64,000 bases of DNA from Belnapia mucosa. GTDB taxonomy: Bacteria > Pseudomonadota > Alphaproteobacteria > Acetobacterales > Acetobacteraceae. The notes beneath the pieces were generated by a model. The model was not told where the DNA came from. It made no database searches and worked only from the letters and a program-made list of their open reading frames with translations. Positions 15,402-24,075 of the stretch are shown one piece after another. Made by a program: the position numbers and the translations under genes. How positions within the stretch are numbered: position 1 is the first letter of the stretch; every line of letters starts with the position of its first letter. Location of the stretch: contig NZ_JAEUXJ010000006.1 of NCBI RefSeq assembly GCF_016775475.1, forward strand, positions 1 to 64,000, written 5' to 3'.

Positions 15402-18332
15402 ATGCTGATCAAGCGCACCGACGGACGCGCGGCGCGGGGCCGGCTGGCCTCCGCCTATCAGGGACTTTCGGGCGGCGGGATGGACCGCCGCGGCTTCCTC
15501 CGCCAGGCCGGGCTCGGCAGCGCCGGGCTGGCCGCGCTCGGGACGCTCGGCGCGAGCCGGGCGCAGGCGAGCGGCGCCGCGACCGGCGTGCTGGACCACG
15601 CCAAGCCCGTGACGCGGGTGAAGAATGTCTGCACCCATTGCTCGGTCGGCTGCACCGTCACGGCCGAGGTGCAGAACGGCGTCTGGGTCGGCCAGGAGCC
15701 GAGCTGGGACAGCCCGATCAACCGCGGCACGCATTGCGCCAAGGGTGCCTCCGTGCGGGAGCTGGTGCATGGCGACCGGCGGCTGAAATACCCGCTGAAG
15801 CTGGTCGGCGGCGAATGGCGCCGGATCGGCTGGGACCAGGCGCTGGACGAGATTTCCGCCAAGCTGCTCGAGGTGCGGGAGAAGGCAGGGCCGGACAGCG
15901 TCTTCTGGCTCGGCTCGGCCAAGTTCACCAACGAGGCCGCCTACCTGTATCGGAAGTTCGCGGCCTTCTGGGGCACCAACAGCGTCGACCACCAGGCGCG
16001 CATCTGCCACAGCACCACGGTCGCCGGCGTCGCCAATACCTGGGGCTATGGCGCGCAGACCAACAGCTACAACGACATCCGCAATGCCCGCACCATGATC
16101 GTCATGGGCGGCAACCCGGCGGAGGCGCATCCGGTCTCGCTCCAGCACGTCCTTTCGGGCAAGGAGATCAACCGGGCCAACCTGATCGTCATCGATCCGC
16201 GCTTCACCCGCACCGCCGCGCATGCGACCGAATATGTGCGGCTGCGGCCGGGCACCGACATCCCGCTGATCTGGGGCATGCTCTGGCACATCTTCCAGAA
16301 TGGCTGGGAGGACAAGGAGTTCATCCGCCAGCGCGTCTACGGCATGGAGGAGATCCGGAAGGAGGTGGCGAAGTGGACCCCGGATGAGGTCCAGCGCGTC
16401 ACCGGCGTCCCGGGCGAGCAGCTCAAGCGCGTGGCGCAGATGTTCGCCACGCAGAAGCCCTCGACCCTGATCTGGTGCATGGGCGCGACGCAGAAGACCG
16501 TCGGCACCGCCAATGTCCGCGCCTATTCGGTGCTGCTGCTGGCCACCGGCAATGTCGGCGCGACCGGCACGGGCGCCAATATCTTCCGCGGCCATACCAA
16601 CGTGCAGGGCGCGACCGATCTCGGCCTCGATGTGACGACGCTGCCGGGCTATTACGGCCTCGACGAGAATGCCTGGCGGCATTGGGCCCGCGTCTGGGGC
16701 GTCGAATACGAGTATCTCCTCGGCCGCTTCGGCAGCAAGGCGCTGATGGAGATGCCGGGCATCCCCACCACGCGCTGGTTCGACGCGACGCTGATGCCGG
16801 GCGAGCGGGAGAAGACCGCCGCCGATGGCGAGGCCTATGTGGCCCAGCCGCACAGCCTGAAGGCCATGATGGTCTTCGGCCATGGCGGCAACACCGTCAC
16901 GCGCATCCCGGAATCCATCAAGGGGCTGGAGAAGCTGGAACTGCTGGTCGTCGCCGACCCGCATCCGACCACCTTCAGCCAGATCTCGGGCCGGAAGGAG
17001 GGCACCTACCTCCTGCCGATCTGCACCAGCTTCGAAATGGATGGCAGCCGCACCGCCTCCAACCGGTCCCTGCAATGGGGCGCGAAGGTGGTGGAGCCGA
17101 TCTTCGAGAGCCGCAACGACTACGACGTCCTGTATGCGCTGGCCCGGCGGCTCGGCCTCGCGGACCGGCTGTTCAGGGATATCGAGGTCCGCGACGGGAA
17201 AGTCTCGGCCGAGAGCATCCTGCGCGAGATGAACAGGGGCCTCTGGAGCATCGGCTATACCGGCCAGTCGCCGGAACGCCTCAAGCTGCATATGGAACAC
17301 CAGGACAAGTTCGACCTCGTGACGCTGCGTGGGCGCGAGGGCACGCCGGTCGCGCATGACACCTACGGCCTGCCCTGGCCCTGCTGGGGCACGCCGGAGA
17401 TCAAGCATCCCGGCAGCCACATCCTCTACAACACCAACCTGCATGTGAAGGATGGTGGCGGCACCTTCCGCGCCCGCTTCGGCGTGGAGCGCAATGGCGA
17501 GACGCTGCTGGCCGAGGGAAGCTGGTCCAAGGGATCGGAGATCCAGGACGGCTATCCGGAATTCACCGTCGCCGTGCTCAAGCGGCTCGGCTGGTTCGAT
17601 GAGCTGACGGGCGAGGAGAAGGCGAGCCTCGAGCGGCATTTCGGCGCCAATATCGACCGCGCTGCCTGGTCCACCGACCTCTCGGGCGGCATCATCCGCG
17701 TGGCGCTGGAACATGGCTGCTCGCCCTTCGGCAATGCCAAGGCCCGGGCCGTGGCCTGGAACCTGCCCGACCCGGTGCCGGTCCATCGCGAACCGATCTA
17801 CACCGTGCGGCCGGACCTGATCGCCAAGTATCCGACCCTGCCGGACCGCCGCGGCTTCCGCATGCCGCATCTCGGCCAGAGCGTGCAGGCGCGCAGCACC
17901 ACGGTGGTGAAGGACTTCCCGATCGTGCTGACCTCGGGGCGCCTCGTGGAATATGAGGGCGGCGGCGAGGAGACACGGTCGAACAAATGGCTCGCCGAGC
18001 TGCAGCAGGAGATGTTCGTCGAGGTGAACCCGGCCGATGCGCAGGAGCGCGGGGTGCGCGACGGCGCCTGGGTCTGGGTCAGCGGGCCGGAGAACAATGC
18101 GCGGGTGAAGGTGAAGGCGCTGGTGACGGAACGCGTCGCCAAGGGCGTCGCCTTCATGCCCTTCCATTTCGGCGGCTTCTACCAGGGCGAGGACCGGCGG
18201 CGCTTCTACCCCGCCGGCACCGACCCGATCGTCCTCGGCGAGAGCGTCAATACCGTGACCACCTATGGCTATGACCCGGTGACCTTCATGCAGGAAACCA
18301 AGGTCACCCTCTGCCAGATCCGGAGCGCATAA
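15402..18332 (+). CDS. fdhA: Formate dehydrogenase alpha subunit, Tat-exported Mo/W-bis-MGD enzyme (Cys form)
   Basis: A 976-residue catalytic subunit oxidising formate to CO2 at a molybdenum or tungsten bis-MGD site. An N-terminal tail precedes a Tat motif (DRRGFLRQAG, Arg29-Arg30). Cys77, Cys80, Cys84 and Cys112 (VCTHCSVGC...THCAKG) hold the proximal [4Fe-4S] cluster. The metal ligand is Cys202 in VDHQARICHSTTVAG, encoded by TGC at 16005-16007, so this is not a selenoprotein. The C-terminal molybdopterin-dinucleotide-binding domain follows (LTSGRLVEYEGGGEETRSN). The Tat signal predicts a periplasmic active site. It forms a heterotrimer with the next two genes. Full length, with no sign of frameshift. 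Confidence 0.96.
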   Translation: MLIKRTDGRAARGRLASAYQGLSGGGMDRRGFLRQAGLGSAGLAALGTLGASRAQASGAATGVLDHAKPVTRVKNVCTHCSVGCTVTAEVQNGVWVGQEPSWDSPINRGTHCAKGASVRELVHGDRRLKYPLKLVGGEWRRIGWDQALDEISAKLLEVREKAGPDSVFWLGSAKFTNEAAYLYRKFAAFWGTNSVDHQARICHSTTVAGVANTWGYGAQTNSYNDIRNARTMIVMGGNPAEAHPVSLQHVLSGKEINRANLIVIDPRFTRTAAHATEYVRLRPGTDIPLIWGMLWHIFQNGWEDKEFIRQRVYGMEEIRKEVAKWTPDEVQRVTGVPGEQLKRVAQMFATQKPSTLIWCMGATQKTVGTANVRAYSVLLLATGNVGATGTGANIFRGHTNVQGATDLGLDVTTLPGYYGLDENAWRHWARVWGVEYEYLLGRFGSKALMEMPGIPTTRWFDATLMPGEREKTAADGEAYVAQPHSLKAMMVFGHGGNTVTRIPESIKGLEKLELLVVADPHPTTFSQISGRKEGTYLLPICTSFEMDGSRTASNRSLQWGAKVVEPIFESRNDYDVLYALARRLGLADRLFRDIEVRDGKVSAESILREMNRGLWSIGYTGQSPERLKLHMEHQDKFDLVTLRGREGTPVAHDTYGLPWPCWGTPEIKHPGSHILYNTNLHVKDGGGTFRARFGVERNGETLLAEGSWSKGSEIQDGYPEFTVAVLKRLGWFDELTGEEKASLERHFGANIDRAAWSTDLSGGIIRVALEHGCSPFGNAKARAVAWNLPDPVPVHREPIYTVRPDLIAKYPTLPDRRGFRMPHLGQSVQARSTTVVKDFPIVLTSGRLVEYEGGGEETRSNKWLAELQQEMFVEVNPADAQERGVRDGAWVWVSGPENNARVKVKALVTERVAKGVAFMPFHFGGFYQGEDRRRFYPAGTDPIVLGESVNTVTTYGYDPVTFMQETKVTLCQIRSA

Positions 18333-18333
18333 G

Positions 18334-18930
18334 ATGGCGCGGATGAAGTTTCTCTGCGACAGCGACCGTTGCATCGAATGCAACGCCTGCGTCACCGCCT
18401 GCAAGAACGAGCATGAGGTGCCCTGGGGCATCAACCGGCGCCGCGTCGTCACCATCAATGACGGCAAGCCGGGCGAGCGCAGCATCTCCATGGCCTGCAT
18501 GCACTGCACCGATGCGCCCTGCGCCGCGGTCTGCCCGGTGAGCTGCTTCTACACCACCGCCGACGCCATCGTGCTGCACGACAAGGATCTGTGCATCGGC
18601 TGCGGCTACTGCTTCTACGCCTGCCCCTTCGGCGCGCCGCAATATCCGCGCGTCGGCAATTTCGGCGGGCGCGGCAAGATGGACAAATGCACCTATTGCG
18701 CCGGCGGGCCGCAGCAGGACAACAGCCCGGCGGAATACATCCAGTACGGCGCCAACCGAATCGCCGAGGGCAAGCTGCCGCTCTGCGCCGAGATGTGCTC
18801 GACCAAGGCGCTGCTCGCCGGCGATGGCGAGATGATCGCGGCGATCTACAAGGAACGGGTGCAGCGGCGCGGCTACGGCTCCGGCGCCTGGGGCTGGCGA
18901 ACCGCCTATCGGGAGACGGTGCCGGCATGA
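18334..18930 (+). CDS. fdh3B: Formate dehydrogenase beta subunit, four [4Fe-4S] clusters (FDH3 type)
   Basis: A 198-residue electron-transfer subunit. Four cysteine sets are visible: CIECNACVTACK, CMHCTDAPCAAVCP, CIGCGYCFYACPFG and a split CTYC...CAEMC set, matching four [4Fe-4S] clusters that pass electrons from the alpha subunit to the cytochrome b. It is shorter than E. coli FdnH and lacks that protein's C-terminal membrane anchor, so it must be held by its partners. It starts one base after the alpha-subunit stop. The stop overlaps the gamma-subunit start (ATGA). No signal peptide, consistent with export together with FdhA. Confidence 0.95.
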   Translation: MARMKFLCDSDRCIECNACVTACKNEHEVPWGINRRRVVTINDGKPGERSISMACMHCTDAPCAAVCPVSCFYTTADAIVLHDKDLCIGCGYCFYACPFGAPQYPRVGNFGGRGKMDKCTYCAGGPQQDNSPAEYIQYGANRIAEGKLPLCAEMCSTKALLAGDGEMIAAIYKERVQRRGYGSGAWGWRTAYRETVPA

Positions 18931-20093
18931 AGCCCGTGATCCTCGGGGCGGCCCTCGCCCTCGCCCTTCTCGCCGGGCCGGTCGCGGCCCAGCAGGCCGG
19001 CGGCGCGCCGGAGGTCCAGGCGCCGGTGCCGGAAGTCGGCGCCGGCCGTGGCGGCGTGGGCGCCGGCCAAGTCCCGGCGACGACCGAGCCGCAGCGGCCG
19101 ACCGGCCAGCCCGCGGCCCCGCAGCCCGCGGTCGCGCCGCGGCCCGCAGCACCCATCATCGCCCCGGCGCCGCTCGGCGATCGCGGCCAGCCCGATGCGG
19201 CGGAGCTGGAATTGCAGGCGGCGCTGCGCGGGGAGCGCATCGCCGGCCGCATCTCCATCCCCGATCCCAAGGCGGCCAATCTGATCCAACCCGAGGGCCG
19301 GGACTGGCGCGCCTTCCACAACCGCACGCTCGCCTGGATCGGCGGCATCGCCGTGCTCGGCATGCTCGGCATCCTGGCGCTGTTCTACCTCATCCGCGGC
19401 CGCATCCGGCCGGAGGAGGGGATGTCCGGCGTGACCATCCCGCGCTTCACCCTGCTGGAGCGGGCCAATCATTGGATGGTGGCGAGCTGCTTCATCATCC
19501 TCGGCCTCTCGGGCCTGAACCTGACCTTCGGCCGCCACCTGCTGCTGCCGCTGATCGGGCCGGAAGGCTTCACTGCCGTCAGCATGGCGGGGAAGATCGC
19601 GCATAACTACCTGGCCTTCCCCTTCACCCTCGGCCTCGTCGTGATGCTGCTGCTCTGGGTGCGGGACAATATCCCGAACCGGCTCGACCTCGACTGGCTC
19701 CGCGCCGGCGGCGGCTTCATCGGCCGTGGCCATCCGAAATCCGGCCGCTTCAATGCCGGGCAGAAGCTGGTCTTCTGGATCACCGTGCTCGGGGGCGCGC
19801 TGGTTGCCGCCTCGGGCTATGTGCTGATATTCCCCTTCACCGTGGTCGATATCGCCGGGCAGCAATCCGCGCATATGATCCATGGCGTGCTGGCGGTGCT
19901 GATGGTCGCGGCCATGCTGGCGCATATCTATATCGGCAGCCTCGGCATGGTCGGCGCCTTCGATGCCATGGGCAGCGGCCAGGTGGATGTGAATTGGGCC
20001 AGGGAGCATCACGCGCTGTGGGTGGAGCAGGAACTGGCCAGGACAAGGCAGGCCGCGGCGCCCGGGGGCGCCAGGGCCGCCGGCGCGGACTGA
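18927..20093 (+). CDS. fdhC: Formate dehydrogenase gamma subunit, membrane cytochrome b556
   Basis: A 388-residue membrane subunit. A cleavable signal (ILGAALALALLAGPVAAQQ) is followed by ~90 residues of Pro/Ala/Gln-rich periplasmic linker. Then come a first membrane helix (TLAWIGGIAVLGMLGILALF) and the cytochrome b core with candidate haem histidines in ERANHWMVAS, KIAHNYLAFP and SAHMIHGVL...LAHIYIG. It takes electrons from the beta subunit to the quinone pool. The long extension before the four-helix core is usual in the alphaproteobacterial type and absent in E. coli FdnI. The start overlaps the fdh3B stop. Only 10 bases separate it from mobB. Confidence 0.94.
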   Translation: MKPVILGAALALALLAGPVAAQQAGGAPEVQAPVPEVGAGRGGVGAGQVPATTEPQRPTGQPAAPQPAVAPRPAAPIIAPAPLGDRGQPDAAELELQAALRGERIAGRISIPDPKAANLIQPEGRDWRAFHNRTLAWIGGIAVLGMLGILALFYLIRGRIRPEEGMSGVTIPRFTLLERANHWMVASCFIILGLSGLNLTFGRHLLLPLIGPEGFTAVSMAGKIAHNYLAFPFTLGLVVMLLLWVRDNIPNRLDLDWLRAGGGFIGRGHPKSGRFNAGQKLVFWITVLGGALVAASGYVLIFPFTVVDIAGQQSAHMIHGVLAVLMVAAMLAHIYIGSLGMVGAFDAMGSGQVDVNWAREHHALWVEQELARTRQAAAPGGARAAGAD

Positions 20094-20103
20094 ACCTGCC
20101 CCC

Positions 20104-20607
20104 ATGCGGGTAATCGGCCTCGCCGGCTGGAGCGGGGCCGGGAAGACGACCCTGATGGCCCGGCTCATCCCCGAGCTGGGCCGGCGGGGCGTCGCCGTCT
20201 CCACCATCAAGCACGCGCATCACCGCTTCGATGTCGATACGCCGGGCAAGGATTCCTGGGTGCATCGGGAAGCGGGGGCGCGGCAGGTCCTGGTCGCCTC
20301 CGAACTGCGCTGGGCCCTCATGACCGAGTTGCGGGGCGCGCCGGAGCCGGGGCTGCGGGAGTTGCTCGGGCAGCTCTCCCCGGTCGATCTCGTCGTGGTC
20401 GAAGGGTTCAAGCGCGACCGGCATCCGAAGATCGAGATTCACCGCGCCGCCAATGGCAAGCCCTGGCTGCACCCGGAGGACCCGGCGATCCGCGCCATCG
20501 CCAGCGACGTATCGCCGCCCTCGGCGCTACCCTGGGCCCCCCTGGACGAAATCGCCACGATCGCCGATCTGGTGTTGCGGCATGCGGCCGGGCTCGAGGA
20601 CTGGTGA
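20104..20607 (+). CDS. mobB: Molybdopterin-guanine dinucleotide biosynthesis protein B
   Basis: A 167-residue P-loop GTP-binding protein. The Walker A motif GWSGAGKTTL is at residues 8-17, followed by the family marks STIKHAHHRFDVDTPGKDSW and VDLVVVEGFKR. MobB assists the MobA step that attaches GMP to molybdopterin, the cofactor form needed by the formate dehydrogenase just upstream. It starts 10 bases after the gamma subunit and is followed by moeA after nine bases, so the run probably continues through here. mobA and fdhD are not in the window. Confidence 0.93.
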   Translation: MRVIGLAGWSGAGKTTLMARLIPELGRRGVAVSTIKHAHHRFDVDTPGKDSWVHREAGARQVLVASELRWALMTELRGAPEPGLRELLGQLSPVDLVVVEGFKRDRHPKIEIHRAANGKPWLHPEDPAIRAIASDVSPPSALPWAPLDEIATIADLVLRHAAGLEDW

Positions 20608-20616
20608 GGGGCAGGG

Positions 20617-21852
20617 GTGGCGCAGCTTTCGGATGACTGCTTCGCCTTCGGCGGACCGCTGCTCTCGGTGGAGGCCGCGGAAGCGCTGATCGCCGAGCGG
20701 GTTCCGCCGCTGCCAGGGCAGGACGAGGTGGCGCTGGCCGAGGCCGCGGGCCGGGTGCTGGCCGCGCCGCTGACGGCCCGGCTGCCGCTGCCGCCCTTCT
20801 TCAATGCCGCCGTCGATGGCTATGCCTTCCGCCATGCCGACCTGCCGCCGGGCGCGCGGGCGCTGCTGCCGATCGCGGCACGGATCGCGGCCGGGGAGGC
20901 GGCGGATACCCTGCCGCCCGGCCAGGCGGCCCGCATCTTCACCGGCGCGCCCATGCCGGCCGGCGCCGATACGGTGGTGATGCAGGAGGATGCGGCGGAG
21001 GAAGCGGGTGGGGTCTGGGTGCCGCCCGGCCTCAAGCCCGGCGCCAATGCCCGCCCAGCCGGCGAGGACGTGCCGGCCGGCGCCGAGGCGCTGCCCGCCG
21101 GGCGGCGGCTGCGGGCGCCGGAGATCGGCCTCGCCGCGGCGCTCGGCCATGCCCGGCTGGCGGTGGCGCCGCGGGTCCGGGTCGGGGTTTTCTCCACCGG
21201 CGATGAGCTGGCGCCGCCGGGCGCGCCGCTCGGCCGGGCGCAGACCTATGACAGCAACCGCTTCGCCCTGCTGGCCCTGCTCGGCCGGCTGCCGGTGGTG
21301 GCGAGCGATCTCGGCATCCTGCCCGATGATGCGACGGCGACGGCGGCGGCGCTGCGGGCGGCGGCGGAGACGCATGACCTGCTGCTGACCTCGGGCGGCG
21401 TCTCCACCGGGGAGGAGGACCATGTGCGCGCCGCCATCGAGGCGGGCGGGCGGCTGGTCTTCTGGCGGCTGGCGGTGAAGCCGGGGCGGCCGGCGGCGAT
21501 GGGGGTGGTGGCCGGCCGGCCGGTGGTCGGGCTGCCGGGCAATCCGGTCGCGGCCTTCGTCACCTTCCTGCACCTCGCCCGGCCGCTGGTGCTGCGCCTG
21601 GCCGGCGCCCTGCCGGAGCCGCTGCCGCGCTTCCGGGTGGAGGCGGGGTTCCACTACCGCAAGAAGGCCGGACGGCGGGAATATGTGCGCGTGCGGCTGC
21701 AGGACGGAAGGGCGGAGAAATTCGCGCGCGAGGGGGCGGGGCTCCTGACCTCGCTGACCGGCAGCGACGCCTTCGCCGAATTGCCGGAGGAGGTGGTGGC
21801 GGTGGCGCCCGGCGATCCGGTGCAGGTGCTGCCCTTCGCGGCGGTGTTCTGA
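20617..21852 (+). CDS. moeA: Molybdopterin molybdotransferase MoeA
   Basis: A 411-residue enzyme that inserts molybdate into adenylated molybdopterin. Family marks are FFNAAVDGYAFR near the N-terminus, IFTGAPMPAGADTVVMQED, YDSNRFALLALL, LTSGGVSTGEEDHV and VVGLPGNPVAAFVTF, all in normal order. The start is a GTG at 20617 behind a GGCAGGGG element. It is the last gene of the formate dehydrogenase/cofactor run and ends three bases from the convergent histidine kinase stop. Confidence 0.94.
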   Translation: MAQLSDDCFAFGGPLLSVEAAEALIAERVPPLPGQDEVALAEAAGRVLAAPLTARLPLPPFFNAAVDGYAFRHADLPPGARALLPIAARIAAGEAADTLPPGQAARIFTGAPMPAGADTVVMQEDAAEEAGGVWVPPGLKPGANARPAGEDVPAGAEALPAGRRLRAPEIGLAAALGHARLAVAPRVRVGVFSTGDELAPPGAPLGRAQTYDSNRFALLALLGRLPVVASDLGILPDDATATAAALRAAAETHDLLLTSGGVSTGEEDHVRAAIEAGGRLVFWRLAVKPGRPAAMGVVAGRPVVGLPGNPVAAFVTFLHLARPLVLRLAGALPEPLPRFRVEAGFHYRKKAGRREYVRVRLQDGRAEKFAREGAGLLTSLTGSDAFAELPEEVVAVAPGDPVQVLPFAAVF

Positions 21853-21855
21853 GGC

Positions 21856-23217
21856 CTAGACGGGGAGCAACAGCCGCGCCCTGAGCCCGCCGAGCGGGCT
21901 CTCCTCCAGCAGGATGTCGCCGCCATGCGCCCGCACGATGTCGCGGGCGATGGCGAGGCCGAGGCCGGTGCCCTCCGGCCTGCCGCTGGCGAAGGGGCGG
22001 AAGGCGCCCTCGCGCTCGGCGGCCGGGATGCCCGGCCCATCATCATCCACCGTCACCTGGGCCCAGAGCGACTGGCCCTCGCCCCCGGGCCCGCTGGTAT
22101 CGGCGCGCGGCACCGTCTCCACCGCCACCGCGACGCGCCTGGCATGGCGGCGGGCATTGTCGATCAGGTTGCCGAGGCAGCGCCGCACCGCATCCGGCCG
22201 CAGGGGCAGAGGGAGGGCGCCGGGTGCCGCGACCTCCACCGCCGCCCCGCCACGGCGGGCCTTGGCGGCCACGTCCTGCACCAGCGCCACGAGGTCGGCC
22301 GGGCGGGACTGTTCCGTGCCCTCGCCGCGGGCGAAGGAGAGATAGGCGGCGATCATCCGCTCCATCTCCTCCATATCCTGGGTGAGGGCGGCGAGGTCCT
22401 CCTCGGTCTCGGCGGAGCGCGGCAGCATGGTGATGCCGAGCCGCATGCGGGTCAGCGGCGTGCGCAGGTCGTGGCTGATGCCGGCCAGCATCTCGGTCCG
22501 CTGGCCGACGAAGCGGCTGATGCGTTCCCGCATGCGGTTGAAGGCGGCGGCGGCCTGGCGGACCTCGCTCGCCCCCTCCGGCTTGATCGGGCCGAGATCG
22601 CGGCCGAGGCCGAAAGCCTCCGAGGCGATGGCGAGGCGGCGGATCGCCCGCACCTGGTTCTTCATGAACAGGATGGCGACGCCCGAGAGCAGCAGCGCCG
22701 AGCCGACCAGCCAGATGACAAACAGGTAGAGCGTCGTGGTGAAGAGGCGCTTCCGCGGCGCCTCGACATGCAGCACGCCCTCCGGCAGCTGGACGCGGAT
22801 GATGACGCTGCGCGGGTCGCTCTGCCAGTCGGTGTCGAAGCGGGCGCGGACGCGCTCGCCGAGGGCGTTGTTCAGATCCTCCTCGAGCGGCAGGATCGAC
22901 ATGCTCGGCCGGCGCTCGCCCTGGATGATGGCATCCCGCTCGAAGGCGAGGCCGAGATCGAGCCGCCAGGCGGCCTCGCGGAAGATCCAGGGATGGTCCT
23001 CCACCGGCTCCCGCCGGATCAACTCGGCGACGAAGGCGACATCGCCGGCGACGCCGCCGGCCAGCCGGCGCGAGATCACGTCGAGATGCCCGCCATAGAA
23101 AAGCTGCAGCGCGACGGCCTGGAGCACCAGCATGGGGACCAGGATGATCAGCACCGAGCGCGCCATCAGCGAGCGCGGCAGCAGCCGGCGCAGGCCGCCC
23201 ATGACGAGACCTGGCAT
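21856..23217 (-). CDS. Sensor histidine kinase, EnvZ-like
   Basis: A 453-residue membrane kinase. Two transmembrane helices (about residues 19-41 and 161-183) flank a ~120-residue periplasmic sensor. A HAMP-like linker leads to the H-box GISHDLRTPLTRMRL (His249 is the phosphorylation site), then NLIDNARRH (N box), VDDDGPGIP (G1) and GTGLGLAIARDIVRAHGG (G2). It pairs with the response regulator 61 bases upstream on the same strand. The order MarR-regulator-kinase, divergent from a branched-chain aminotransferase, is seen in other alphaproteobacteria. The signal sensed is unknown. It converges on moeA. Confidence 0.92.
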   Translation of the reverse strand: MPGLVMGGLRRLLPRSLMARSVLIILVPMLVLQAVALQLFYGGHLDVISRRLAGGVAGDVAFVAELIRREPVEDHPWIFREAAWRLDLGLAFERDAIIQGERRPSMSILPLEEDLNNALGERVRARFDTDWQSDPRSVIIRVQLPEGVLHVEAPRKRLFTTTLYLFVIWLVGSALLLSGVAILFMKNQVRAIRRLAIASEAFGLGRDLGPIKPEGASEVRQAAAAFNRMRERISRFVGQRTEMLAGISHDLRTPLTRMRLGITMLPRSAETEEDLAALTQDMEEMERMIAAYLSFARGEGTEQSRPADLVALVQDVAAKARRGGAAVEVAAPGALPLPLRPDAVRRCLGNLIDNARRHARRVAVAVETVPRADTSGPGGEGQSLWAQVTVDDDGPGIPAAEREGAFRPFASGRPEGTGLGLAIARDIVRAHGGDILLEESPLGGLRARLLLPV

Positions 23218-23278
23218 CAGAGCAAACCCCGGACGGGCGGAATCGCCCGGGAGGGGTAATGTGCTCGCCTTTGCATGA

Positions 23279-23995
23279 TCAAGGCCCCGGCCGCAGCACG
23301 TAGCCGCGGTGGCGGACGGTGTGGAGGAAGCGCGGCTCGCGCGGATCGGGCTCGATCTTGCGGCGCAGGCGGGTGACCTGCACGTCGATCGCGCGCTCCC
23401 CGGCCTCCGGCGTGCCGAGGGCGGTGGCGATCTCCTCGCGGCTCAGCACCTCCCCGGCGCGGCGGGCGAGGGCGTCGAGCAGCGCCGCCTCGCCACCGGT
23501 CAGGCGCACCGTGCCATCGGGACCGCGCAGCTCGGAGCGTTCGGCATCGAACCAGCGCATGCCGAGCTGGACCGGGGCGGCGGTCAGCGGCTGGGGCGCC
23601 GGCGCGACGCGGCGGAGGATGGTGCGGATGCGCAGCGCCAGCTCGCGCGGGTCGAAGGGCTTGCCGAGATAATCGTCGGCGCCCGATTCGAAGCCGGCGA
23701 CGCGGTCATCCGGCCCGCCGCGCGCGGTCAGCATCAGCACCGGCACGTCCTTGCCCTCGCGCCGCAGCGTCTCGACCAGTTCGAGGCCGCTTTCGCCCGG
23801 CATCATCACATCGAGCACGAGCAGATCGAAGGCGACGGCGGCCAGCTGGGCACGGGCGGCGGCGGCATCGGCGGCGATGCTGACGCGGAAGCCCTGTTCC
23901 GAGAGGAATCGCTGCAACAGGGCGCGCAGCCGAGCATCGTCATCGACGACGAGCAGATGGGCGGTCTCCGCGGCGGGCGCGGATTCGGCAGGCAT
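23279..23995 (-). CDS. OmpR-family response regulator
   Basis: A 238-residue two-domain regulator. The receiver domain has the acidic pair DDD at 18-20, the phospho-acceptor Asp62 (LLVLDVMMPG) and the KPF lysine (YLGKPFDPREL). The C-terminal winged helix (VQLGMRWFDAERSEL through FLHTVRHRGYVLRP) is of the OmpR/PhoB type and binds DNA. It is the partner of the kinase that follows. Eighty bases separate its start from the MarR stop, and that gap contains a hairpin and a ten-G run. Target genes cannot be read from the sequence. Confidence 0.93.
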   Translation of the reverse strand: MPAESAPAAETAHLLVVDDDARLRALLQRFLSEQGFRVSIAADAAAARAQLAAVAFDLLVLDVMMPGESGLELVETLRREGKDVPVLMLTARGGPDDRVAGFESGADDYLGKPFDPRELALRIRTILRRVAPAPQPLTAAPVQLGMRWFDAERSELRGPDGTVRLTGGEAALLDALARRAGEVLSREEIATALGTPEAGERAIDVQVTRLRRKIEPDPREPRFLHTVRHRGYVLRPGP

Positions 23996-24043
23996 GGCTC
24001 AGGCGTTCCTTCGTGACTACGGCTGGCATGACCGGGGCCGCCG

Positions 24044-24073
24044 CGACACCGCAACGCGGTGTCGGGGGGGGGG
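24044..24073 (-). terminator. Hairpin and ten-G run behind the marR-type gene
   Basis: CGACACCGC-AAC-GCGGTGTCG (24044-24064) is a perfect 9-bp stem with a three-base loop, directly followed on the plus strand by an uninterrupted run of ten G (24064-24073). On the minus strand the order is marR stop, C-run, hairpin. It lacks a U-tract, so it is at best an atypical terminator or mRNA-end structure. Confidence 0.4.
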
Positions 24074-24075
24074 TA

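Noticed and set aside
16005..16007. Selenocysteine codon in fdhA
   Set aside because: The codon is TGC (Cys) and the frame has no in-frame TGA, so no recoding is needed.
15381..18509. Minus-strand open frame of over 1,000 codons opposite fdhA
   Set aside because: Caused by GC-rich codon bias; no recognisable domain, while the plus strand encodes a complete formate dehydrogenase alpha subunit.
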